64,000 nucleotides of DNA from Helicoverpa zea (lineage: Eukaryota; Arthropoda; Insecta; Lepidoptera; Noctuidae). Positions 47,166 to 60,293 of the stretch are shown here, piece after piece. The position numbers were made by a program, and so were the translations under genes. The stretch is from positions 6,940,120 to 7,004,119 of the forward strand of contig NC_061455.1 of the NCBI RefSeq assembly GCF_022581195.2, read 5' to 3'. The notes beneath the pieces are model-generated. The model was given only the letters and a program-made list of their open reading frames with translations. It made no database searches and was not told the origin of the DNA. Positions within the stretch are counted from its first letter, which is position 1. Every line of letters begins with the position of its first letter.

Positions 47166-47925
47166 GTAAGAGGAATGCCCTAATCCATATTTTCCACTCG
47201 GTCTACAGAATTATTTATTAATGAGACAACCTATGCGTGAAAAGTGGATATGTTTGCGCTCGGGCCATCGATATCACCTAGGTGAACAGTATAAACTGAA
47301 GTGTTAATCTCGCGAGGCTTTCATATTACATAAGTAATGACTAATGACGATGTTTTGTCTACATTTTAATATAGAACGTTAAATTGAATGTGTGGCAAGT
47401 TCACGCTATAAAATACTCAAGGGTACGCTAAATGTGAATAATATCGGACTCATAATCACACCGTGACAAAAGCTTACTCTTGCCACAACTGGCTCTCTGG
47501 CTAGTTATTAGATATTTTCTTCTGGACTTAATATACGGGTTCCACGCTACATGCAAATGTTAAAAGTAAGATTTTTTAAAATATATTTACGGATATACCT
47601 TTAGCTTGCTACACATATAGTAGTAGTAATCTGTGTACCTTTCCTACATTCAGCCCCAACAACTATGAATTCAAGTACTTAATTCTTTTTTACTTGCCTC
47701 CGCTGTGACCGTGTCCGCTAAATGTCTGCAAAGTGCAGATGAGTCGGTCGAATTTATAACGGTTTTAAGTTTTGCTTTATTTGGTTAAAATACACCGGTG
47801 AACCCACATTGCGGGATAAACCTCCTATTCTGAAATTCTTCCTGCAAAGTTCTTTGATATAGTCACACAATGACACAATAGTAGTACACTCATGATTTTT
47901 TCTAATTGAATGTCGTTTTACGCAG

Positions 47926-50900
47926 GTGTACCCGAGTCCGGGGGCGGCGCGCGGCGTGTGGGCCCTGCCGCAGCCGCCCCCCTGCACCATGGCAGCGGAA
48001 GAGCCTCTGCCACCGTGTTCGCCGATGTCTCCGGACGCGCCCGCCGCACCGCCGCGCACTATCACCAGTTACAATCAACATTCTGATCTACATCAACTAA
48101 TTTTTGAAGCCGTCCGATCTGGGTTAGAAATGATTTTGTCCTATCTCCTCGGACCAACGGAGGCAAGCGCATCTGACTCTTGATTAGTCGGTTCCATGGC
48201 TGCATTTGATCGTAGATTCATTCATTAGTTCCCTTTGGTTCTAATGATAGTAGGTTTGGTCTTGATCGGAAATATTTTTTTGATTTTTAGTGAAGTGTCC
48301 GAAATTGAGCGCCTTGTAGAAAAGCTTGGCGTGGAAGTGTTGAGCGCTCGAGACCAGCATGGCTACACGCCTGCTCACTGGGCCGCATTGGATGGGAGCG
48401 TCGCCGTTATGCGCTACCTCGTCGAGCGAGGAGCCCCCATAGACCTCTCTTGTTTAGGAACGCAGGTATGTATCGCTTATTAGATAATGCCATGGTCAGA
48501 TTAGCGGTCTTACCTATTACTGTACTAAAGAACTTAGGTAGTTGATTGTAAAATAAAAATTATTCTAATTCCAGGGCCCTCGTCCGATACATTGGGCATG
48601 TCGCAAAGGACATGCATCGGTAGTCCAAGTACTCTTACAATCCGGAGTTGCTGTCAATGCTGCCGATTTTAAAGGTAAACTATTTTATAATGACAACATG
48701 TGACTAGACTTGGTACAGTTGGTACAGACCAGTACGTAATGCGAATGTTGCTCTCAGGTTTGACGCCACTAATGACGGCCTGCATGTATGGGAAGACGGC
48801 GACAGCGGCGTATCTCTTGGGTATGGGGGCAGCGACGCGACTATCAGACATCAACGGAGATACTGCACTTCACTGGGCGGCGTATAAGGGACATGCGGAT
48901 TTAGTTCGCCTGCTCATTTACTCCGGCGTTCCCTTGCATTGCACTGACAATTTCGGGTCCACGCCTCTGCATTTGGCGTGTTTATCCGGCAATTTAACTT
49001 GCGTGCGACTGCTTTGTGAAAAGGTGGGTATTTGAAAATCAATTCCATTTTACTTAACTTTCTAGGGTGAAAAGATTGCGCTAGATGCCTTTACATAAAA
49101 TATATTAGGTACGGGGTTGATATCTATATAGTCATAGATAGACCACAGGCACAAGACCTACTTAGGTACATTTTTTAATATCAGGTAATATTTACAGGTA
49201 AAAGCTGAACTGGAACCCCGAGACAAAAACGGGAAAACGCCGTTGATGTTAGCACAAAGTCACCGACATTTAGAAGTCGTGAAGTTGTTACAAAAGGAGA
49301 TGAAACGGAAATCGCATTGGATGCCGCCTCTATCTGAACTGTGGGCTTTATTATTCGGAGGAGCAGGCGATTCGAAAGGACCTCTTCTCTTCTTTTTAAT
49401 CTCAGTACTTCTTTGGGGATATCCCATGTATGTGATAAGATGCATCCCACTGACATGGAATACATTGCGTCTCTCACATTACTGTTTCCTTTATTGGAAT
49501 GCAATCATGTGGCTGAGCTGGGTCATTGCCAATAGACGGGATCCTGGCTATATTCCACAGAATTCGGAGACTTACTACAGAGCCATCAGACAGATACCGT
49601 ATTACGACAAATGGAAGAAGAGGAACGTGATTCTTTCTCGGTTGTGCCATACCTGCCGATGTCTAAGACCTCTGAGGTAACTTCATGACTACCTAATGTC
49701 TAATAACTATTCCAGTATCTCCCGAAGGGTCTATAGAGTGATAATTTGTTTATCTCAAATTTTCGCGAACCCTAATGGTAGGCGCTTATTACTACTGTGA
49801 ATAATTATATATTGTCTATTTAAGTATTTCCTACATTTTTGAAATAAGGAAAGTAGGCCGCAGACTTTGTTAGATAGGTAGGTACCTAATTTAGTGCTGA
49901 AACCTAGGTAGGTCAACCAAACTAATCTTAGCTATCGAGTTTCTGTTGCACTCGGTGACAAATTGGATCACAATACCGGAATTAAAACTGGCTCAGAAGA
50001 GCAGGGATATAGGTTTTAAAAAGTATGCAAAATATGAAAACAAGTTGGATTGAATGAACACTTCACTTTCGCTGATTGCAGTATTTCGCGGGTTTCAGTT
50101 GCAATGAATGCTGCAATCCGTCTCGCCTAATTTGAGGCGACGAAACTTGATTTTAGTGGGAGCCTACTTTCATCAGATCCAGGAGTTTGTTTGACTAAGT
50201 TTAGTTTTGATAAATCTTGGCAGTGATATAGCTAACTCCCTATTTACTCCTTCATTTAGTCTACTCCCCACCCAACTTTACACTCCCTCATGAACCTCAA
50301 TGTTTGGTGGTTTGCGAATTTTATGTGATGGATGTGCGCTTCCATTTTTGAGTTCTCAATCAAGCGGCAAATGAACATGTTTCAACTGTCCCAAGTGATT
50401 CTAAAAAAATATATACAATTAGGCAACAGGTAAAAACAGTTATAAAACGTAAAATAAGTTGTAAAAACTCATAGGTATGTAAATACCTAACTTGAAACTT
50501 CGTTAAAATTAGATATGCTACGCTTGCTATTTATTTATTTTATGAATGATAGCTAAGCAAACGCAATAATACCAAACTTCATCCAAAGGAATTGCAACAT
50601 ACCTTCCTAGGTACTTACCAACTTCCTTTAATGCAATTTACTTACGAAATAAGTGCCTATCAAAGCATGTTTTTCGTGCTAGAACAAACTATACTTACAC
50701 TGTGTATGTTTATTAATATGACATTCTATAGCTAAGTTAATACCTACTTACATTTTCAAGGAATGAAGACCCCGCTTCCTCTCTATTACCTATGTAGTTC
50801 TATGCACCAAAAACTTTTGTTTATTCATGCAGGGCTAAACACTGCCGCATTTGCAAACGCTGCGTCGCCTACTTCGACCACCACTGCCCGTTCATCTACA

Positions 50901-52784
50901 ACTGCGTGGGCGTTCGCAACAGGATGTGGTTCTTCTTGTTCGTGATGAGCGTCGCCATCAACTGCACCCTCTCTATTTACTTCGCCTGCTACTGCCTGCT
51001 GCTGGAAGGTTTCGGACTGCTCTATGTCCTTGGCCTGCTAGAAGCAATCACCTTCTGTGCCCTAGGATGGATCCTTACTTGTACTTCGGTAAGTTATCGT
51101 AAGATTTTTTTGTTTTTCTTATCAAAGTATTGGATACCTCCTTTACCATGAGTGTATGAGATACTAAATATGTAGATAGATACGTACTTAGTAGGTACCT
51201 ACTACATGAATGCTTTCTCGGAACTCGTATTTTAGAATCCACAAGGAAAATCATTTGTTTAAAATTGGTTTGACGTCAATTTTATCGTCATTAACCAAAT
51301 TTTGTAGATAGCTGCAATCAAGTTTTTATGAGACATTAACCTGCCCGTCCATATGATGCATTAGATATCTACCTAATTGCAAACGTGAACGATACTATAG
51401 ATAGGTTGCGTCACTATTATAATAATAATTACTGTAATTAACACTTTCGATGCCCAGCACCCGGGATTCGAGTCGAACCATAGTTCATTCCTTATGCCCG
51501 CAACCCGAATACCGAGTCGTCGCTATGTGTAGCTATAGATGCATGTGCTCATGCCCAGGACCCGAATAGCGAGTCCATAGCTAAGTAAGCTGTAAGGGTT
51601 GTCAAAAGTAAATAAATGAAATCAATTGAAAAAACATCGCTTTAGTTTATAACGGATTAGAAAACGTAAATTGGTATTATTCCATCCAGTTATTGCTTCA
51701 CTCCAGTATTGTATTAATTTGGTACATGCGTACTTAGGTTAGATCTTGTTTGATGTTAGTAATAATGCGCTCACGCGCGCCATCTATTGGGTAGAAAAGC
51801 CAATAGTCGATCACAAACAAACGTAACACGGGAGAGAGTATTCGATATAGGTTTAGCCGGAAGTGCAAACAGATTACCGAATGAGCTTAAATTATTTTGT
51901 AAATACGTACCTACTTTTAGCAGCAAAGAAGGGTTAAGTTTTTACCTGAGTAAGACCTTTAATCGTTTGCCGAAAACTTTTTTTAAAGTTAAAACAAAAG
52001 TGCATCTATCGCCTTTTGTGCAATAACGAGATTTATGGTTCTTTATCTCTGGCCCGTAAAATGACAAACAAAGCGCGTCAGCATATTTTTTGAGATTACG
52101 AGTATTTAAACTAAAAACTAGATACTTATTTTCTTTGTTATCCTATGCAGGTGTTAAAACAAAGCACGTCGGCGTTGTATTGATTAAAAGAAAAGCTTAC
52201 AGAAACATGTAGATAAATCATATTAAGTAAATCTGTTCTAACATAATGTACGTTAAAATTAAAAAAATAGTCTCTTTAACAACATAATAAATTAAATAAC
52301 AAGACGGGATTTATTTTCTTTATTCTGATCAAAAATGCACAATAATTATATTCTAGTAAATTATTTTGGGTAGCCCTACGCTCGGTGGGCGGGGCTTAAG
52401 TGAACCCGGACGCCGGGTTTTCGGGCATAAGGGTCCCGTTCCGATACAATTGCGCTGTTGGACTCGAATACCGGGTTGTTATGTAGTTATACAAAATATT
52501 TTTGGGCATGTGGATAGGAATTGCTTTTCGGAGCTGGGCAGCGAAAGTGAGATATCTTCTGCCAACTGCTGAATTATTTCTTTCTTTCACAGATATTGCA
52601 CGCTTGCATGAATTTAACGACAAACGAGATGTTTAACTACAAAAGATATCCTTATTTGAGAGACAAACGTGGTCGTTACCAAAATCCATTTTCTCGAGGA
52701 CCTATTATGAACTTGATAGAGTTCTTTGTGTGCTTGCCCGACAAGTGCGATGAACAAGATATATTTCACGAGGAGACCATATGA
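47926..52784 (+). CDS. Ankyrin-repeat DHHC palmitoyltransferase (ZDHHC17/13 type)
   Basis: Start at 47989 (context CACCATGG) in exon 47926-48122, then 48291-48465, 48575-48674, 48758-49023, 49198-49676, 50833-51088 and 52593-52784; 533 residues. It has about six ankyrin repeats in residues 40-235 (GYTPAHWAALDG, GPRPIHWACRKG, GLTPLMTACMYG, GDTALHWAAYKG, GSTPLHLACLSG, GKTPLMLAQSH). Hydrophobic helices follow, then a DHHC cysteine-rich domain in which CHTCRCLRPLRAKHC, CKRC and DHHCPFIYNCVG are complete, and more membrane helices. Such enzymes transfer palmitate to cysteines of substrates recruited by the ankyrin domain, at Golgi and vesicle membranes. The C-terminus (NEMFNYKRYPYLRD, then NPFSRGPIMNLIEFF) differs from vertebrate ZDHHC17 and may fit the insect Patsas branch better; I cannot decide. 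Confidence 0.92.
51440..52510. repeat. Degenerate GC-rich repeat arms in the DHHC intron
   Basis: Phrases like TGCCCAGCACCCGGGATTCG, GCCCGCAACCCGAATACCGA and CCCAGGACCCGAATAGCGAG recur at 51450-51590. An inverted counterpart (GACTCGAATACCGGGTTGTT, TTTTCGGGCATAAGGGTCCC) lies at 52420-52480. They could be the two ends of one decayed element around 1 kb long. No clean termini were found. Confidence 0.35.
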
Positions 52785-54818
52785 TGCGAGGCGCAATGAC
52801 GCAATGGCCTGAATGGACCAAGGTCTGAGAAGGATCTTCAAAAATAATAGATCTCATTATTAAATGTATATTTTTGCTAAGCTAAGGTTCAAATTTTATG
52901 GACATATTTAGATATTATTTACTTTAAAGAGACTTTAACAACAATCATTCTTAAGTCAAAGTTGTACAAATGAATTGCGAATGGGTCGAAAAGTTTAGAA
53001 AGGCGAGAGTAAGCTCCTCTGTTACAAAAAGTATCAGCTGACTGCTATTATTCTGGTATTAGAAAGTAAGAGCACCGCGTTCGAATACCACACCACTGAC
53101 TGCTGAATTTATTGCATCAACATAGTGGAAGTTAATGATGAACCTACAAGCCACACGCATTGTTTCGCAACACGTTACACGACAGACTCAATCTCTATTG
53201 AACTTATACCAAATGCTAATAATATATTTATTATAGGCTTGTTATAGTTCGGCCATTCAGAGAATGCGTTCCTGACACGTCGCGATTGAACTGACGACGT
53301 AACTTTGCAATGGCGTTGCAGTTACGATAAAAATATTTTTGCTGGTTGTTTACCGTTTTAACAATTGAGGAGCATTAAAACAACATTATTATATCAATAA
53401 TCAATGAATGTTATTACGTCGTCAGTTCAATCGCGACGTGTCAGGAACGCATTCTCTGAATGGCCGAACTATAATTAATAAACTACCTATCTATTTATAG
53501 AGTTTTTATGTACCCTCAGTCCCGCATAATAATAAGCGTATCTATTAAGCAAGGAAGGTTTATAATAGGTCTGATTTAAATAAAATAACTTTATAATGTT
53601 GTGCTACAGCAATGTAATTATTATCAAACAATTAAAAAGAAGAACAAATTAAGTATTTGAATAAGCTACATGATGTGTGAATAGTTTAATAATGAAATGA
53701 CATTAGTAAAGATCATGTATGCATTTTAATGAAATAAAATTAATTATAATAATAAATTCAGGCAGACTTTCTATAAATAGCCTACAATTGTTCACTTTCC
53801 GCTTACATACTGGGTAAATTGTTTACCCTTCTAATTATCACAATTCTCTTACACATCAGTCGACAATACACGTTGTATAAGCACATACGTATTTACGAGT
53901 ACATAAATAACTTTCATCAAACTATACCAACACATGAGCAATCCGGGGGACAGACCAGCTGACCCATTATTTTTTATGCTGTATTCAGTATTGTTTGTTA
54001 AATTTAAATAATAAACAAGTTATTTAACTTTCGTGAATTTCTACGTATTTTACAGAATATAAATGGGGATAAACCCAACCATTTACCTGTTACTTCTGTA
54101 TCTGCTTTTACAACATGAAACAAATAATTTAGATCTTATATACCACATATTTCTTTCATAAGTAAGCTCATCAGAATTTCTAATATTATTAATTTACTGG
54201 GATTTTAAAATCATAATGTTTGTACTTAACTTCTTACAAATGCAAAAGACTAGTTACCTGCATAACCATATTAAAATAAAATAACAATATGTGGTTTATA
54301 ATACTGATGTGTGATTACCTCTATCAAATTATATCTATCACATAGATTAACTTGCTCAGACATTAGTAAACTTTCAGTTTACTTTAAAGTATGTTATATT
54401 ATAAAAAAAAAACTTTTGGTAATGCGATTTAGGATGCAATAAGGCGAATTATGATTATTTTAATTTCTGTATTATGAAAGTGAAAACTAGGAAGACAGAA
54501 TAAGCTGCTATGGCGACAATATAAATTAATTAATGTGAAGCAGTGGTCCGTTTGACGGCCACCGGTTCACGCCTCACATGGTAGCGTCTACGGAAGTAAT
54601 GTCACGCAACTCAACAGGGTCACTAGCTGCTTAGTATTCTATAGCAACTGTGTTTGATCCATTGACCGCAGTGCATTCAGGTAATAATTTATGCTTCACA
54701 AGTATTTCTAATGTGTTATTCTATATTAATAAGTCTATCTCAAATAGGATTAAAATCTCTAGATATCTATTAAATAAAATTTGCGTGGCTAAACATACCC
54801 ACGTAATCTGCGGTACAA
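52785..54818. other. Gene-free stretch between DHHC gene and desaturase
   Basis: AT-rich, with one full MITE (53243-53473). The right end is the 3' UTR of the desaturase, read on minus. No coding region is supported. Confidence 0.45.
53243..53473. mobile_element. Palindromic MITE, TATAGTTCGGCC family, copy 4 (full length)
   Basis: 231 bases, the same length and apparently the same sequence as the copy at 19658-19888, including the TTTTTGCTGGTTGTTTACCG centre. The flanks differ, so it is an independent insertion. Confidence 0.93.
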
Positions 54819-57800
54819 TTAATCGTCCTTAGGATTGATTCTGATAGCGGCATCAATTTCTTCTTTGGATTGATTTTCGTCTCCCCAGCCCCACAGGTGA
54901 TGGGAGCCGTCACCAGTGCGCTTCACCCTGTTCTTGACGATATCATCAGACACTGTCTTCAGGTCGTAAGCCCAGCCAATTTTAGCGAAGAAGTTAATAA
55001 AGGTGGTAGTGAAGTTGAGTTTGTTGTTGCCCAGCTCAGCAGTTTTGTAGTCCCAAGGGAAAGTGTGGTGGTAGTTGTGGAATCCTTCTCCGAGAGCGAA
55101 CATGGCGACCGACAAGTTTTCGGAAGGCTTAATGCTCTTGTCATAGGGCTTGTCTCCCCACTTGTGAGCGGCAGAGTTGACGAGCCACGTCACATTTAGG
55201 ATGAACGCGTAGCGGAACATGGCCGCCACAAAGAATGCGTTGGTCCAGGTTTCACCCCAGAAGTACACAGGAATCACGGTAGGCATCACGAAGCAAGCCA
55301 AGGGCATCAGGATCAGGTAGTATCTAGAATAAAGTAAATAAAAGTTAGTCTTACTCATATAAACTTAAAAATCTAAGGTAAAATCAAATCCAAGAAAAAA
55401 CCTTGTTATTGAAATTTAAATGAGTAGATATTGACCAAACATGCTCATTAAATCATCGCAGAAATGAATTAATTAAACAAATACAGATTACATCACGTGT
55501 CTAGCTCATGGAGTACGGATGACAATTACTTGTATTGTAAACAAGAATTTTACTTACTTTTTCTGGAACCTGAGAATGGGGTCAGCAAGTAAGTCGCTCA
55601 TGTCGAGTCCCTTGCCCTTCTCCTTAAGGTCGGGATGTTTCCTGACAAGCAGCCAGCCAATGTGAGAGAAGAAGAATCCTCGGGTCGCATTATGAGGATC
55701 AGCATCGGTTTCCGAGTACTTGTGATGCATGCGGTGGTCGCGCGCCCAGTCCATAGCGGCATCCTTCAAAATTAATAAATAAAATTCAGTAATCATATAC
55801 TATTCTACACCATCAAACATACCAAAGTGTTTTTTTTTTTAGTTAATTTTTACCCTTAAAGCTCGCAACCTACTGAACCAATTAAAAATCCTTCTACTGT
55901 CGGGAAGTTAGACTATGCCCAAGTAACATAACAGGCTATATTTCGTCCAGGTACGGGAAACCGCGGGGAAACAGCTAGTAACATATATTATTTAAAGCTG
56001 GAAGATCTAATATAAATTATATTTTTTCCTCCAACTATTTAAGGAAAAGTGGACAATCCATTCTGAACCAAGCTCTCATTAAGGATACATACAGGAAAAG
56101 TGTGCTAGTAATAGTTTGCTTATGCATGACAAACACCAGTTACCTTGAAAGACCATTTTTACATTAAATAATAGATATTGAGCGCAAATACAATAGACCA
56201 TTGAAAAACGAATAAGAACAATTTTAAGTAGAAGGAGAATGAAAAGCTGTCTTTTTCTATCATTGTACATATTCTAAAGAAGGAATGATAGAATTATTGT
56301 CAAAGTCCAATAGGTATCTCTCTTCATTAATAATGATATCCAACAATGATAACTATTGGCAATATTTTGGAAAGAAAACAACAAAGTAAGACCAGTGCAG
56401 GTAATGAGTCATTCTTTATCATGTATCATTGAACCTAATTGACATGAAATAATGTAAGTTTGTTTACATCATTATTTTGGAAGGCACATAAATATGTAAA
56501 TAACGTATTTTGACCTGAACTTTTTTACGTTAATGGGTCTCTGAAAACTGGAATGCTGAGCCAATTCCAGTGGCGGATTAAGAGTATCTGAGGCCCTAAG
56601 CACAGAGCCTGTGTAGACCCTCTATTGATTAAATGGAAATGGAAGGAATGGAATGGAAGGTAGAAGATATTGACCAAGCGAAGCGAGCGTGACGCTGTAG
56701 TTACAAATGCGCGAGCGAAGCGAGCGCGAAGTTTTAATTATTTTTAAGACTCAGAACCAAAATTACGTACAAGGTAGCCCAAACGTACTTAACTTTTTAT
56801 TTGTTGACAAATATAAAAAACGAGGATGTATAGGTTCTGAATACGCGAGCGAAGCGAGCGGGAAATTTAGAATATTTTTTAAGACTCAGAACCAAAATTA
56901 CGTCAAATGTAGCCCAAACGTGCTTAACTTTTTGTTTGTTGACAAATGTAAAAATGAGGATGAATAGTTTCTGAATACGCGAGCGAAGCGAGCGGGAAAT
57001 TTAGATTATTTTTTAAGACTCAGAACCAAAATTACGTCAAATGTAGCCCAAACGTACTTAACTTTTTATTTGTTGACAAATGTAAAAACGAGGACGTACG
57101 GTTTCTGAATACGCGAGCGAAGCGAGTGGGAAATTTAGATTATTTTTTAAGACTCAGAACCAAAATTACGTCAAATGTAGCCCAAACGTACTTAACTTTT
57201 TGTTTGTTGACAAATGTAAAAACGAGGGCATAGTTTCTGAATACGCGAGCGACGCGAGCGAAAAATCTTGATTATTTTTAAGACTCAGAACCAAAATAAC
57301 GTAAAAGGGCTACATTTCAAACCTTCATTTTTTTCTGTTGCACAAGTAAGATGGATATATACGAAAGATCGATAACAAGTCGCGAAGCAAAGCTTCGCGG
57401 ACCACTTGGGATGCCTCCAGGGACCACCAGTGGTCCGCGGACCACCGGTTAAGAACCACTGATCTAAAGCATCCAAAATTTTTGGATATGATTGTTATAT
57501 TGCACTCGTAGTTACAGCGTGAGCTTCCCAACGAGTGTCCGACAGCGACTTCAGAACGCTATCATTGCCTATTAATTCTTTTAAAACAGCCCAACGATGA
57601 GTAGAGGTAGAAAAAAAATTGTATAACAACTGCACGATTGAAAAAAAATTCACTGCGATCGTACAACAATCAACAGCACTGCGACCAATCAAGTTTAGAG
57701 GCGGGGGTGTATGAAGGGTCACTCCCGAACTGCTCGTGCCTTGTGATTTCGGACATATTTTGGATGAATCTCGATAAAATTTAGGTATAAAATGAAACGC

Positions 57801-58745
57801 CAGCAGAGGATGGAGGCCCCTGGAGAACAGGGGCCCCAAGCACGTGCTTGTTGTGCTTATCTGTTAATCCGCCACTGGCCAATTCCATAAATTAACAACT
57901 AGTGTCAATCTCAAAAATACAAAAAGTAAAAAAATATAACTAATTAAATTCTGTGTTTAAAATCTGCACTAAAAGAAGTCATAAATGTTATTACTTTTAT
58001 CTACATGTGAAATCTTTTATTGTAGGTACCTAAACATAGAATACATCCATAATATGACTCAGATAAAACTTTAATCATATCATAAGTAGATACTTTGTTG
58101 ATTAGTTTGTTTACAAATTAATAATTATCTAACAGAACTCTCTCTGAGTTATGATAATGGTAATTATTGACCTCCTAACTATCTAGTTTCATTTCTTTAT
58201 GATAATTTGTAAAATCTCTGTGTCTGAAATAGATCATTAGATATCTCACCTGGAACGCCACTGTGTTAAAGATGACCAGGATAACTCGGAGAGGCCATTT
58301 AGCTTTGTAGGACTTGTGGGCCCACAGGCGATGTGCTCCAGCCGTGATACCAAGCCCGGAGATCACATACAAGATGTAGGCTGAAAACAAACATAACCTG
58401 TTAAGAATGCTTACTCTAAAGTTACTGAAAGATTATGTAACTAACCACTCATTGATGCTGCACTCTCTTCATTATTTAACAATGCTTATTTAGAATGCTA
58501 ATGTTTATTAATAAACAAAACTCACCAAATATGTCTGTCTGCCATTTAGCTGAGAAGAGGAACAGGTAACCTCCGTAAAGAGCCGCTAAGTGAAGATAAG
58601 CGAACAGTAGTATGTTCCTCCACACCAGTTGCTTGGGCCTGTTGTCAGCCTTCTGCACAGGCGGCGTGGACAGCGCCAGGTCCGGCGTCGCTGCATCACT
58701 CTCGAAGAGCACCCCGTTCACATCCTCCGATATATTTGGAGCCAT
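54819..58745 (-). CDS. Acyl-CoA delta-9 desaturase, KPSE type
   Basis: Four coding exons on minus, 58745-58526, 58380-58250, 55763-55558 and 55323-54819, give 353 residues, the usual length. All three iron-binding histidine boxes are intact: HRLWAH (90-95), HRMHH (127-131) and HNYHH (268-272). Four membrane helices surround them. The residues just before box 3 read DKSIKPSENLS (KPSE at 251-254). In moths this signature marks delta-9 desaturases preferring C16 over C18, distinct from the NPVE branch and from delta-11 pheromone enzymes. The protein acts at the ER with cytochrome b5 on acyl-CoA. A 5' UTR exon and TATA promoter lie near 60180-60300. Intron 2 (2.5 kb) holds a hAT element and a LINE tail. 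The exon 3 acceptor is the weak TTTTGAAG. Confidence 0.95.
55838..55980 (-). repeat. LINE 3'-tail fragment in desaturase intron 2
   Basis: Read on plus it runs ACCTACTGAACCAATTAAAA, AGGCTATATTTCGTCCAGGT, then ACCGCGGGGAAACAGCTAGT, the reverse complement of a common moth LINE tail (ACTAGCTGTTTCCCCGCGGT). It is truncated and non-coding. Confidence 0.6.
56711..57340. repeat. 134-base minisatellite, about 4.7 copies
   Basis: Each unit starts GCGAGCGAAGCGAGCG and continues with AAGACTCAGAACCAAAATTA, AGCCCAAACGTACTTAACTT and TTGTTGACAAAT. Units start at 56711, 56845, 56979, 57113 and 57245 (periods 134, 134, 134, 132). A partial GCGAAGCGAGCG also occurs at about 56675. It is wholly contained in the hAT element. 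Confidence 0.9.
57495..57680 (-). pseudogene. hAT transposase fragment (ZMYM1-like)
   Basis: A short minus frame contains LYNFFSTSTHRWAVLKE followed by LKSLSDTRWEAHA. This Ser-Thr-x-RW ... LSDTRW pair is characteristic of the hAT transposases related to zinc-finger MYM-type 1 proteins. Only this small segment survives, so it is non-functional. Confidence 0.75.
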
Positions 58746-58764
58746 CTTATTGGACTTGTGTGTA
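58746..58764 (-). other. 5' UTR end of desaturase coding exon 1
   Basis: The acceptor TCCTTAG (58765-58771) on minus precedes 19 non-coding bases before the ATG at 58745. This matches the donor at 60180 of the upstream leader exon. Confidence 0.55.
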
Positions 58765-58884
58765 CTAAGGACAAATGAAATGTTTTAATCACAACACTAT
58801 TGTAATGCTTTGGACAGGATGCAATTAAGGAGAATTAAGTAGTTTGCTACTTAATGCGTCTCTGTGGGGTGTATTTTAAGTCTC

Positions 58885-58960
58885 TATGCAAAGTCAAAGT
58901 CAAATCATTTATTTCATTTAGGCCTTTACAAGCACTTATGAACGTCAAATCAAAGTCTTA
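58885..58960. repeat. Common lepidopteran repeat fragment
   Basis: The phrase AAAGTCAAAGTCAAATCATT, TATTTCATTTAGGCCTTTAC, AAGCACTTATGAACGTCAAA resembles the end of an abundant moth non-LTR or SINE family. It lies in the 5' UTR intron of the desaturase gene. Confidence 0.45.
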
Positions 58961-60179
58961 TGCCAAAAAAGGTATCGATATTTAAAAAATAATTGGAATT
59001 TTTGCTTTCCTCAACAGTTTTTTTGCTAACTCTCGAATTGTTTTGTCATTACTATACGAAGTTATCCATAGTTAATGTATGTTTTGGACTTACCGGTCCC
59101 AGTAAATTGTTACTCAATTATAGCGAGTTATTACAATTGCTAAATAAAATGCTCGTCCGCTCCTCGGGTGACATTTCCCCAATTCGAACGAAATATTGAA
59201 TGACTTAGGGATGCGCTTAGACTAGCAAAAGAGATAGGCATATCGAATGTCGATAATTACCGCTTAGAAATATTATTCGATATTTTTGAATAAATGAACA
59301 AATAGAATGGGTAACGGAAATGATGAGTGGATTAATTATTAAAATAAAACTGGTATAAACTCGGAAAATATTTGCAACGAGCAGAGCAGCTATACCGCCA
59401 TTAATTCGTTTTATGCCAGCACCGCATAGAGTGCACGTGGTTTTATCACGAAGTTTTAATAACAAAGTAAATCTGGGCTTCTGGCGTCGCATCCTGACTG
59501 CGCAAGCACTAACATAAATATACTAATTATGTTAACGTTGCTTAGGTACAGGCACCGAAATTTTGTAAGAGATAATTTTGTGTGCAATAATGTGTTCTTT
59601 AAAGGTAAAAAGTTTGTTAATCCACGTAACATGTCTAATAATTACAACGAATTAAACGGAAGTTTAGGTTTTTTTTGCAATATATGTACGGCACCATGAG
59701 ACATGGATTTATTCAAATTCTAATAAGGACAACCTACCTACTCCATAAATTATTATATTAAGGGGGTAGATGCATCGCTATTCGGACTGGTAAATGAAAA
59801 TTATGTTAAACTATAAAAAATACAATAACTAGTACATGCGGATAAGCAAATACTAACTGCGGTTGTGACAAAATGTTTTCTAAACTTGTACCAGTAAGGT
59901 GAAGTTCATAAAATATTATTTTCCATCCAGACGATGAAAAAATTAAGACGACCCACTGACAAAAATATGAAATTAAAGGATGAAAAGAAAAAAGTACTCT
60001 AATATTAATGGAAAGAAAGTGCATATTATCTACATACTTTTGTTTGACCTTCAACTGACTGCACTAAAGTTATTTAGGTGATATCGGTAATCTCAAAACA
60101 CTGACGCTTCACTGTTAAAAAACCTTTCGGAATAATTATTCAAAAAAGGAATATCACACAGTTAATTAAAACTACTCAC

Positions 60180-60270
60180 CAATTAATTTATTGATGTAAT
60201 ATTAATAATCCTTGTAATACCAAGTATTTAACATAACACTGTTAACCGTTTGAATAACTGAGGACGTGTG
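60180..60270 (-). other. Probable leader exon of the desaturase gene (5' UTR)
   Basis: On minus a block ends AATTG|GTGAGTAG (donor GT at 60179-60178) and starts about 30 bases below a TATA box. It contains no ATG in a useful context. Together with the acceptor at 58765 it gives a 1.4-kb leader intron. Confidence 0.5.
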
Positions 60271-60293
60271 GGAATCCTTCTCCGCTGAGAGCT

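Larger units (their letters stand above)
56568..57877 (-). mobile_element. hAT-type element with minisatellite and transposase remnant
   Basis: 1310 bases with inverted ends CAGTGGCGGATTAA and TTAATCCGCCACTG, flanked by exact 8-base duplications GCCAATTC (56560-56567 and 57878-57885). This is the hAT signature. The left half is a 134-base tandem array. The right half retains a short piece of transposase on minus (57550-57640). It is non-autonomous and lies in intron 2 of the desaturase gene. Confidence 0.9.

Noticed and set aside
47754..48065. 103-codon minus frame over the DHHC first coding exon
   Set aside because: Antisense of a GC-rich exon; the plus strand has a Kozak start, splice sites and ankyrin repeats.
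56660..57340. Regular repeat array considered as a CRISPR-like array
   Set aside because: The 134-base units are repeated as a whole with no variable spacers, and the DNA is eukaryotic. It is a minisatellite.
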